Shown piece by piece: positions 7,759-13,569 of a stretch of DNA of 13,569 nt. Location of the stretch: positions 1 to 13,569 of the forward strand of contig CAIXEV010000418.1 of the NCBI GenBank assembly GCA_903918555.1, read 5' to 3'. The stretch is from an uncultured bacterium. GTDB lineage: Bacteria; Planctomycetota; Phycisphaerae; Phycisphaerales; SM1A02. Numbering within the stretch: position 1 is the first letter of the stretch; every line of letters begins with the position of its first letter. A program made the translations under genes and the position numbers. Under the pieces are notes generated by a model. It saw only the letters and a program-made list of their open reading frames with translations, was not told the origin of the DNA and searched no databases.

Positions 7759-8080
7759 GGGTTGGGTCAGGACATGATGAGTCGTCGTGAACGATCTTTA
7801 CCGTTCCTTCATATGAAGCGATGGTCAAGCCCTCGCAAATACACGCAGGAAACACAGGGTTTCCTGACATCAACCCGCCGTCTTCACGCTTCCTGAACAC
7901 AATCCAAAATGGTTTCCGCGATTTTCGGCGGATGCAGCGCGCCTCGCGTGTTTGCATTTCGTTCAGACGGGGTGAAGAGCATGCGATCTGTTCGGATCGG
8001 CCGTTGCGGTCTTGCCGTGCACGCTCGACTCTTCCCGTCTCGCGTCCAGTCGCAACCGCACTCCCGAAAGAGAGCTCCGC
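7759..8080. promoter_or_regulatory. divergent intergenic region between porin and lipoprotein genes, with dyad symmetries
   Basis: This stretch without a gene is clearly richer in A and T than its surroundings and must hold the promoters of the two divergent genes. It contains a perfect 12-bp palindrome CTTCATATGAAG (7807-7818), an 8-bp inverted repeat CAGGAAAC-N5-GTTTCCTG (7846-7866), and a weaker GAACG-N8-CGTTC (7789-7806). TTCCTGA occurs twice in direct orientation (7861 and 7890). These look like operator half-sites, but no regulator is encoded nearby. On the minus strand, TTGCGA followed after 19 nt by TATGAA (within the palindrome) is a weak sigma-70-like candidate for the porin. I could not place a convincing promoter for the lipoprotein gene. 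GAAAGAGAG at 8065-8073 is its probable ribosome-binding site. Confidence 0.45.
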
Positions 8081-8581
8081 ATGAACACCTCCTCCGGCTT
8101 CCGTCCTCTCGCCTCGGCGATCTCGCTCGCGCTCCTCTGCACGCTCGCGTCGGGCTGCCAGTCGAACATCAAGAGCACGCTTCCGGTCATCGAGACGATC
8201 ACCCCGATCGTGCAGACCGAGCGCCTCTGCCCGATCACGGGCGAGCCCGTGACCGAGGTCGACGAGTTCGCGTTCTACGAGACCTATCCCGTCTACTGCA
8301 AGGGCCGCGAGAACGCGCGGCAGTACGCATCGCTCTCGGCGGCGCAGCGCGCGCGTCTCGGCAAGGACCAGGTCCTGCCGCAGAAGGGCATCTCGAACGC
8401 CACCTGCCCGCTCACGGGCGAGGCGCTCACCGCGGCGGCGGCGCCGGTCGTCTATGAAGGCAGCGTGATCGGCTTCGCGTCGCTCGCCGATGCGAACCAG
8501 TTCCGCTCGCTCAACGCCGAGAAGAAGGCGAAGCTGATCGCGCAGTGGAAGGCCGAGCAGGCCTCCGCTGGCAACGGCTGA
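8081..8581 (+). CDS. lipoprotein with two tandem CP-x-TGE (YHS-like) repeats
   Basis: A 166-aa probable lipoprotein. The signal sequence ends in LASGC with lipidated Cys26 (ASG-C lipobox). The frame is open further upstream to 8012, but the ATG at 8081 begins a proper signal peptide and follows a purine-rich GAAAGAGAG site. The mature part is two copies of a 44-residue unit, residues 50-93 and 109-152. They align without gaps at 15 of 44 positions: CPITGE versus CPLTGE at the start, YE in the middle, and A-x-Q-x-x-SL-x-A-x-x-x-A-x-L at the end. The layout, with Cys first, an aromatic core and an F/Y-x-S-L tail, resembles small metal-binding YHS/TRASH-type modules, although the second Cys of such modules survives only in copy 1 (Cys73). 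A metal or metallochaperone role is inference. The gene is divergent from the porin and convergent with the DUF4956-like gene, 30 bp away, without a visible terminator. Confidence 0.8.
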   Translation: MNTSSGFRPLASAISLALLCTLASGCQSNIKSTLPVIETITPIVQTERLCPITGEPVTEVDEFAFYETYPVYCKGRENARQYASLSAAQRARLGKDQVLPQKGISNATCPLTGEALTAAAAPVVYEGSVIGFASLADANQFRSLNAEKKAKLIAQWKAEQASAGNG

Positions 8582-8611
8582 ACGCGCGAAGGCCCGGTTC
8601 CGCTCACACGC

Positions 8612-9409
8612 TCACACGGCCGACTTGACCTCGACCTCGGTGTGACCGACTTCGGTCGCGAGGCGGGTCTCGATCTTGCGGCAGAGCGTCGCGTCGTCGA
8701 GGGACGACGGGATGGAGAGCGCCATCGTGAAGCTGCGTCCGGACGCGCCCGCGCGCAGCGAGCGCACATGGCAGCGCAGCACGCGGAGTTCGAGCGACGC
8801 CACGAGCTCGGCCTTCTGCCGGTCGGCGCCAACCGGGATGCGCACCTTTATCTCGCCGCCGCGCCGCGCCTGCAGCCACCAGATGATGAGCCACGCGGCG
8901 GCCGCGACCACGAGCGCGGTCGCGTACTGCGAGAGTCCGCAGGCGAGGCCGATCACGACCACGAGGATCGCGCGCCCCGTCATGTGCGAGTTGCCGACCA
9001 CGGTGCGGAAGCGGATGAGGCCGCCGATCCCGAAGATCACGAACGCCATCGTCTGGTCGATGAGGACGAGCGACGCCACCACCGCACCGATCATGCCGAG
9101 GACGACGAGCGTCTTGCGCTCCTCGTTCGCCTCGAGCATGTCGCGGCGACGGGTGGTGCGCGGGTGGAACGCGAGGATCGACGCGAGCACCACCGCCAGC
9201 AAGATGCCGACGATGATCTCGATCCAGGTCTCGGGCATCCACAGCTGGTCGACCGCGTGCTGAAGCCGCTCGGCCGCGGTCTCCTTGATGCTCGTGCGGA
9301 AGAGCGTGGCGGCCTCGCTTCCGCCCGACGCGAAGGCCGCGCCCGCGGAGGACACGGCTGCGGCGAACGCCACGGAGGCCCGGAGTGCCGTCAAGCGAGA
9401 CGCAGTCAT
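8612..9409 (-). CDS. DUF4956-like multi-pass membrane protein
   Basis: A 265-aa inner-membrane protein. A signal-like hydrophobic N-terminus (about 1-28) is followed by membrane segments near 62-81, 99-117, 119-133, 145-160 and 161-179. Then comes a soluble C-terminal domain (about 185-265) that could adopt a small alpha/beta fold. The core GIGGLIRFRTVVGN (127-140), with a Gly-rich helix running into RFRT and then a second Gly-rich helix (GLACGLSQYA), is typical of DUF4956 and loosely recalls MgtC-type proteins. Some DUF4956 genes neighbour VTC-type polyphosphate polymerases, but no such gene is visible here. The function is unknown. The ATG at 9409 is fixed by a strong AAGGAG (9420-9415), which overlaps the stop codon of the upstream gene by one base, so the two are translated from one mRNA. 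What else it could be: a divergent MgtC/SapB relative. Confidence 0.6.
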   Translation of the reverse strand: MTASRLTALRASVAFAAAVSSAGAAFASGGSEAATLFRTSIKETAAERLQHAVDQLWMPETWIEIIVGILLAVVLASILAFHPRTTRRRDMLEANEERKTLVVLGMIGAVVASLVLIDQTMAFVIFGIGGLIRFRTVVGNSHMTGRAILVVVIGLACGLSQYATALVVAAAAWLIIWWLQARRGGEIKVRIPVGADRQKAELVASLELRVLRCHVRSLRAGASGRSFTMALSIPSSLDDATLCRKIETRLATEVGHTEVEVKSAV

Positions 9410-9414
9410 CGATT

Positions 9415-9420
9415 CTCCTT
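9415..9420 (-). promoter_or_regulatory. strong ribosome-binding site overlapping the upstream stop codon
   Basis: AAGGAG on the minus strand sits 5 nt before the ATG at 9409. Its first A (base 9420) is also the last base of the TAA stop of the preceding gene. This decides the start of the DUF4956-like gene and indicates translational coupling with the 276-aa protein gene. Confidence 0.8.
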
Positions 9421-10250
9421 TAGCGCCGGCGGCGCGTGCCGATCACGGCGGGGACGGCCAGACGCTGCGCGCCGGGCTGGCCGCCGGGCCGTCCGCCGGC
9501 CTGCTGCTCGGCCGCGCGGCGGAACTGTTCGTTCGTCTTCTCGATCGACTCGCGGACGGTCTTCACCTTCTCGGGGTCGAGGCCCTGCAGGATCGCGCTC
9601 GACATCGCGTTCGCGGGGCTGAACTGGCCGAAGCCGAGGATGCCCTTGTCGAGATCGATCTGCACGGCGGTCGCGCCGAGGTCCGACAGCATGCAGAGCA
9701 CGGTCATGGTCTCGGGCGCCTCGAGGGCCTTGCCTTCCTTCATCATCCCGCCGAGCAGACGGCCCGCGGTGATGAAGACCGGCTCGTTCACCTGCTTGAT
9801 CGCGCTGACGCGCTGCGCGATCTGCATCATCAGCTCGCGCGACTGGCGCACGACGAGGATCTCCTGCTCGTTCACGCGGATCTTGCGGCGGAAGGCGTTG
9901 CACATCGCCGCGGCGAGCGCGAGGCCCGACTGCACGGCCGCGAAGCCGAACGCCGTCTCGAGGCCCGCGGCCGCATCGGTCGGCGTCTCCTCGGTGACGC
10001 TCGCGGCGCCGCCGTCGACCCACATGTTCTTGATGCCGAGCGACGCGCACGACTGGAGGCCGGCCTGGACGACGGGGTCGGACTCGCTCTTCCCCTCTGC
10101 GACGAGCGACGCCACCACGCCCGCGGCGGTGTGCGGGATCGGCTCGGTCGCGGTGATCTTGGGAAGGACGAGATTGACGAAGGCGGCGAAGTCCTTCTTC
10201 TCGATGTCGCGGAGGAGGCAGTACTGGCCGTTGAGGCGGATGGCGCTCAT
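9420..10250 (-). CDS. conserved-looking cytoplasmic protein of unknown function
   Basis: A 276-aa protein that I do not recognise. It has no signal peptide and no clear membrane segment, so it is probably cytoplasmic. Residues 1-235 look globular and mixed alpha/beta, with stretches such as GIKNMWVDGG (72-81), TAFGFAAVQSGLALAAAMCNAFRR (about 99-122, possibly a buried helix), FITAGRLLGGMMKEGKALEAPETM (about 159-182) and a LGATAVQIDLDKGILGFG segment (191-208). Residues 232-250 are a charged helix. The C-terminus is a Gly/Pro/Gln-rich linker ending in RRRR. The frame is open far upstream, into purE on the other strand; the ATG at 10250 is chosen because the sequence before it is low-complexity Arg/Ala coding on the wrong strand of purE. 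No strong ribosome-binding site precedes it. It is co-transcribed with the DUF4956-like gene 10 bp downstream and is divergent from purE. Confidence 0.75.
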   Translation of the reverse strand: MSAIRLNGQYCLLRDIEKKDFAAFVNLVLPKITATEPIPHTAAGVVASLVAEGKSESDPVVQAGLQSCASLGIKNMWVDGGAASVTEETPTDAAAGLETAFGFAAVQSGLALAAAMCNAFRRKIRVNEQEILVVRQSRELMMQIAQRVSAIKQVNEPVFITAGRLLGGMMKEGKALEAPETMTVLCMLSDLGATAVQIDLDKGILGFGQFSPANAMSSAILQGLDPEKVKTVRESIEKTNEQFRRAAEQQAGGRPGGQPGAQRLAVPAVIGTRRRR

Positions 10251-10373
10251 GGATTGCTCGCAGGGAAAACGGTGCGGTCGCGGTCGAAGCCGCGGGCGGT
10301 GATGGTAGCACCTCGGCCCCGCCGCCCGATCGGCGCCCGCCACGGCGAGCGCGCCTTTCCGTACCATCGCGCC
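10251..10373. promoter_or_regulatory. divergent promoter region between the 276-aa protein gene and purE
   Basis: The same hexamer TACCAT, followed by C, occurs once on each strand: plus strand 10362-10367 and minus strand 10307-10302. Each fits a TAnnnT -10 element pointing toward the gene it precedes. No matching -35 hexamer is evident for either. The plus-strand copy ends only 6 nt before the purE ATG, so a transcript from it would start at or next to the initiation codon, that is leaderless; no Shine-Dalgarno sequence is visible for purE, which fits. The minus-strand leader contains a 5-bp hairpin (CGCGG-N6-CCGCG, 10294-10279). Confidence 0.4.
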
Positions 10374-10993
<620 letters not shown>

Positions 10994-10997
<4 letters not shown>

Positions 10998-12136
10998 CCG
11001 CGACGAAGATCGGCGTCCTCGGCGGCGGACAGCTCGGGCAGATGCTCGGGCTTTCGGCGATTCCGCTCGGGATCGAGTGCGTCTTCTACGACCCGTCGCC
11101 CGATGCGCCCGCGCGCGTGGCGGGCCGGCACATCTGTGCCGCGTGGAGCGACCGCGAGGCGCTCGCCGAGTTCGCGGCGTCGGTCGAGAGAATCACCTTC
11201 GAGTTCGAGAATGTGCCCGCGGCGAGCCTCGCGTATCTCGCCGAGCAAAAGCCCGTGTTTCCAGGCGTCCGCTCGCTCGAGCTGACCTGCGACCGGATCC
11301 GCGAGAAGGAATTCCTGCGCGGCGCGGGCGTGCCCGTGCAGCCGTTCGCGGCCGTCACCGTGCGCTCCGAACTCGACCTCGCGCTCGCGACCGTCGGCAC
11401 GCACGGCGTCCTCAAGACGCGCACGCTCGGCTACGACGGCAAGGGTCAGCGCGTGGTGCATTCGGCCGACGAACTCGCGCGCGCGTGGGATTCGCTCGAC
11501 CACGCGCCGTGCATCTACGAGGCGTTCGTGCCGTTCGATCGCGAGGTGAGCGTGGTCGCGACGCGCGCGGCGAACGGCGAGATCGCCGCGTATCCGGTCG
11601 TCGAGAACCTGCACACGCAGGGGATTCTGTTCCGCTCGGTTGCGCCGGCGCGCGTGTCGGACGAGCTCGCGCGCGCCGCCGAAGGCCACGCGCGCCGCGT
11701 GCTCGAGGCGCTTGGGCATGTCGGCACGCTTGCGCTCGAGATGTTCGTCGCCGACGGCACGCTCGTCGCGAACGAAGTCGCGCCACGCGTCCACAACTCG
11801 GGGCATTGGACGATCCACGGCGCGCGTACGAGCCAGTTCGAGAACCACATGCGCGCGGTCGCGGGCCTGCCGCTCGGCGACACGGGCATGGCGGAGCTGT
11901 CGGCGATGGTGAACTTCGTCGGCGGCCTGCCCACGCGCGAGGAAATCCTTGCGATTCCGGGCGCGTCGCTCCAGCTCTACGGCAAGAACCCGCGCCCGGG
12001 CCGCAAGGTCGCGCATGTCGGCATCGTGGCGCCCACGCGCGCAGAGCTCGACGAACGGCTCGCGCGCGTCGAAGCCATCGCGCGCCGCGTGAACAGGCTC
12101 GCCCCCGCACTTTCCGAAGCATCGAGGACCGCATGA
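10994..12136 (+). CDS. purK: N5-carboxyaminoimidazole ribonucleotide synthase (PurK, ATP-grasp)
   Basis: Makes N5-CAIR from AIR, bicarbonate and ATP, and hands it to PurE. The 380-aa ATP-grasp protein has the N-terminal nucleotide-like fold with GVLGGGQLGQML (7-18), the FEFENVP block (69-75), the flexible ATP-binding loop GYDGKGQ (136-142), IYEAFVPFDREVSVV (154-168) and the metal-binding and AIR-binding segment EVAPRVHNSGHWT (251-263), followed by SQFENHMRAVAGLPLG. The length is normal for the family. The start is the GTG at 10994, inside the last codons of purE (overlap GTGA); no ATG precedes the conserved GGG loop. It ends by overlapping the next gene by 4 bp (ATGA at 12133-12136), so purE, purK and the lipoprotein gene form one translationally coupled unit. 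Confidence 0.97.
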
Positions 12137-12588
12137 GACTTCCCGTCGCCCTGATCGTGGCCGCTTCGGCGGCGTTCGTTTCACTCGCATCGCTTCCCGC
12201 GTGCAGCAGCGCGCCGCGCGCGGGCGCCATCGACACCAAGGCGCTCGAGAACGCGCCGTTCGTCGGCGCGTGGACGAGCGACCTCGACGCCGCGACGCTC
12301 ACGATCGAACCGACGGGCCTCTTCAGCATCGATGTCCCCGCCCGCGGCGAAACACCCGCGCGCTCGGTCGTCGGCCGCTGGAACCTCGACGACAGCGGCG
12401 GCATCGTGACCTTCACCAACCTCGGCGCCACCGCGATGTGCGCCGAAGTGCCCGGCTCCTACGCCTTCGAGATCGTGCGCGACACCGTGCGCTTCACGAA
12501 GGTGAAGGACAACTGCCCCGCCCGCGAGGAACACATGGCGTGGGGCTGGAAGAAGCCGTCGACGAAGGCGGAGCGCGGCGGAGCCTGA
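12133..12588 (+). CDS. small lipoprotein with lipocalin-like domain
   Basis: A 151-aa predicted lipoprotein of unknown function. The signal peptide ends in the lipobox LPAC with Cys24. The mature part begins with FVGAWTSDLDAATLTIEPTGLFSI and continues as short amphipathic beta strands (VVGRWNLDDSGGIVTFTN, SYAFEIVRDTVRFTKV). This pattern of G-x-W at the start, a strand-turn-strand with G-x-F, then repeated strands is that of lipocalin-like beta-barrel domains, which often bind small ligands. Two further Cys, in MCAEV and NCPAREE, could form a disulfide. The ATG at 12133 overlaps the purK stop (ATGA), and AGGA at 12125-12128 gives a good ribosome-binding site, so the short frame is real. Its place at the end of the purEK unit is odd, since nothing ties it to purines; co-expression may be incidental. 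Confidence 0.75.
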   Translation: MRLPVALIVAASAAFVSLASLPACSSAPRAGAIDTKALENAPFVGAWTSDLDAATLTIEPTGLFSIDVPARGETPARSVVGRWNLDDSGGIVTFTNLGATAMCAEVPGSYAFEIVRDTVRFTKVKDNCPAREEHMAWGWKKPSTKAERGGA

Positions 12589-12722
12589 GCAAGTTGCGCA
12601 GGGGTCGCGAACCGTACCGCGCGGCATCACTTTGAGCGACGGAAGCTAGATACCCGCGCTCGTCAAACCTGGTGCCAAACCCGTCGCGGGCGAAGGGGCG
12701 GATACCCGGAGAGAACCAGGTA
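12589..12722. other. convergent intergenic region
   Basis: The two flanking genes end facing each other here. I see no gene. There is a 7-bp inverted repeat ACCTGGT/ACCAGGT (12667-12673 and 12715-12721) with a 41-nt interior that contains a small CCCG-N3-CGGG hairpin (12680-12690). GATACCCG also occurs twice in direct orientation (12649-12656 and 12701-12708). No U tract follows the stems, so intrinsic termination is unproven; if termination occurs it may be Rho-dependent. Confidence 0.35.
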
Positions 12723-13520
12723 TCACGAGGCTTCGCATTTCCACGCCTGCCGCCTGCGGCGCTCGCGCGCGACGATCATCGGACTGATCGCACTCGCCAC
12801 CAGCAGCCCGGGCACCGCTCCTGCGAAGAGCACAAGCGGGAGTGACGCCTCGATTACCGGTGGAGCCGCCGGCCCGTTGAATCTCGGTCCGAAGGTGAAG
12901 CCGATCGGCTCGGGTTGTCCGCGACCGCTGTTCAGCGGAGACAGGAGAATCGACGTTGGCCTTTCCCACGGGTCGAGCAACGCGACACCCTGAAGCCACT
13001 CGAGCTGAGCCGCAAGCCGTGTCGCAACCTCCCGCAGCTCGGCCGCGCCGGCGTCAGGACTCGCGCGCGCAATCCACCGCTCGATCGCGCCGCGGCTCAC
13101 GCCGTCGGCGAACTCCGGCGGCACGGACCGATCCTCAGCCCGCACAGCCGCACCCGCGCGGGGCGAGATCAGCAGCGTCTCCGTAGCACCAGCCGCAAGC
13201 ACGAGCGTGAGCCGGGCAGGGATCGTTTCGATCGTCCCTTCGTACTCGACAAAGCGGTTGTCGACCGTGATCTCGGGCGGCGCACCCAACTCGACCCGCT
13301 CGACACCGACGAGAAACGGGTTCTCCTCGACGAAGAGCGCAGCAAGACCTGGCGCGTGAAAGGCCTCCCAGGCGTCCCTCTTGCGCTCCGCGACAGAGCC
13401 CGCCGAGACAGCGGCCACCGCGGTGACCACAAGCATGCACACGCACGCGGCGGCCACGCCCGCCGATCCGATGCACACGCCAAGCAGCACGCGAACCCAG
13501 CGCGTCAGTTCAGCCCGCAT
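12723..13520 (-). CDS. unrecognised bitopic membrane protein
   Basis: A 265-aa protein without a family I recognise. One hydrophobic segment spans about residues 9-40 (VRVLLGVCIGSAGVAAACVC onward) and another spans about 225-250 (ASLPLVLFAGAVPGLLVASA). They flank a soluble region of about 185 residues, and the C-terminus is basic (RERRRRQAWK). The likely topology is both ends in the cytoplasm with a periplasmic middle domain (positive-inside rule; inference). That domain holds FVEYEGTIETIPARLTLVL, suggesting a beta-rich fold, then helices (ELREVATRLAAQLEWLQGVA). The ATG at 13520 is the first in frame near the edge of good coding sequence, but no ribosome-binding site precedes it and a GC hairpin sits 1 nt upstream, so a start a few codons further in is possible. 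It is convergent with the purEK-lipoprotein unit. Confidence 0.65.
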   Translation of the reverse strand: MRAELTRWVRVLLGVCIGSAGVAAACVCMLVVTAVAAVSAGSVAERKRDAWEAFHAPGLAALFVEENPFLVGVERVELGAPPEITVDNRFVEYEGTIETIPARLTLVLAAGATETLLISPRAGAAVRAEDRSVPPEFADGVSRGAIERWIARASPDAGAAELREVATRLAAQLEWLQGVALLDPWERPTSILLSPLNSGRGQPEPIGFTFGPRFNGPAAPPVIEASLPLVLFAGAVPGLLVASAISPMIVARERRRRQAWKCEAS

Positions 13521-13521
13521 A

Positions 13522-13539
13522 CGCGGCGGATTCGCCGCG
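13522..13539. other. GC hairpin abutting the last gene's start codon
   Basis: CGCGGCG (13522-13528) and CGCCGCG (13533-13539) form a perfect 7-bp stem with a 4-nt loop. On the minus strand the stem ends 1 nt before the ATG at 13520, where a ribosome-binding site would be expected. It may be an operator or a translation-blocking hairpin, or a chance product of very high GC. The bases from 13540 to the window edge show nothing else that I can name. Confidence 0.35.
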
Positions 13540-13569
13540 AGGTCAACCCCGCACTCCGAGCAATCGGAC

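Noticed and set aside
7773..7795. Hammerhead-like core (TGATGAG...GAAC) on the plus strand
   Set aside because: The first core base is A instead of C, the second core reads GAAC instead of GAAA, and the intervening bases do not form a stem II. No flanking stems I or III are visible.
7748..7957. 69-codon minus-strand frame in the porin/lipoprotein intergenic region
   Set aside because: No ribosome-binding site, no domain, composition unlike neighbouring genes, and it overlaps the structured leader and the dyad cluster.
8602..8617. Tandem GCTCACAC direct repeat between the convergent genes
   Set aside because: Two copies of an 8-mer reaching into a stop codon; too short to claim as a repeat element or terminator.
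9285..10373. In-frame upstream extension of purE
   Set aside because: The extension lies antisense to the 276-aa protein gene and has shadow-type composition; the conserved PurE fold begins just after the ATG at 10374.

Overview
This is a high-GC bacterial chromosomal window. Its content points to a planctomycete (Planctomycetota, probably Phycisphaerae-like). The evidence is a paired DUF1592 planctomycete-type cytochrome protein and DUF1552 protein, a sialate O-acetylesterase, and a large porin with an N-terminal coiled coil and a conserved EQR-A-DEIR segment as in porins of that phylum. The taxonomy is inference from gene families; no marker RNA gene is present. I see no mobile element, CRISPR array, tRNA or rRNA.

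Layout. Positions 1-5935 carry a minus-strand run, in transcription order: a P1B-4-type metal ATPase (5935-3950), a secreted sialate O-acetylesterase (3919-2420), a DUF1592/CxxCH secreted protein (2416-86) and the first codons of a DUF1552 protein (68 to the window edge). Gaps are 30, 3 and 17 bp, so co-transcription is likely. Positions 5975-6011 hold a strong intrinsic terminator that closes the next minus-strand gene, an outer-membrane porin (7672-6101). The porin mRNA leader (7678-7758) can fold into a long helix enclosing a three-way junction, with the Shine-Dalgarno sequence buried in the helix; this is the most unusual unexplained structure here. Between the porin and a divergent lipoprotein gene lies about 320 bp of comparatively AT-rich DNA with several dyad symmetries.

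Positions 8081-8581 (+) encode a lipoprotein made of two 44-residue tandem repeats, each opening with a CP-x-TGE motif. It converges on a minus-strand pair: an unrecognised 276-aa protein (10250-9420), then a DUF4956-like membrane protein (9409-8612). Divergent from these, on the plus strand, is purE-purK-lipoprotein (10374-12588), joined by two 4-bp start/stop overlaps. PurK makes N5-CAIR from AIR, ATP and bicarbonate, and PurE converts it to CAIR for purine synthesis. The third gene encodes a small lipocalin-like lipoprotein with no evident link to purines. The window ends with an unrecognised minus-strand bitopic membrane protein (13520-12723).

Most of the window is ordinary housekeeping and envelope content. 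The best candidates for something undescribed are the porin leader RNA and the duplicated CP-x-TGE lipoprotein divergent from it.
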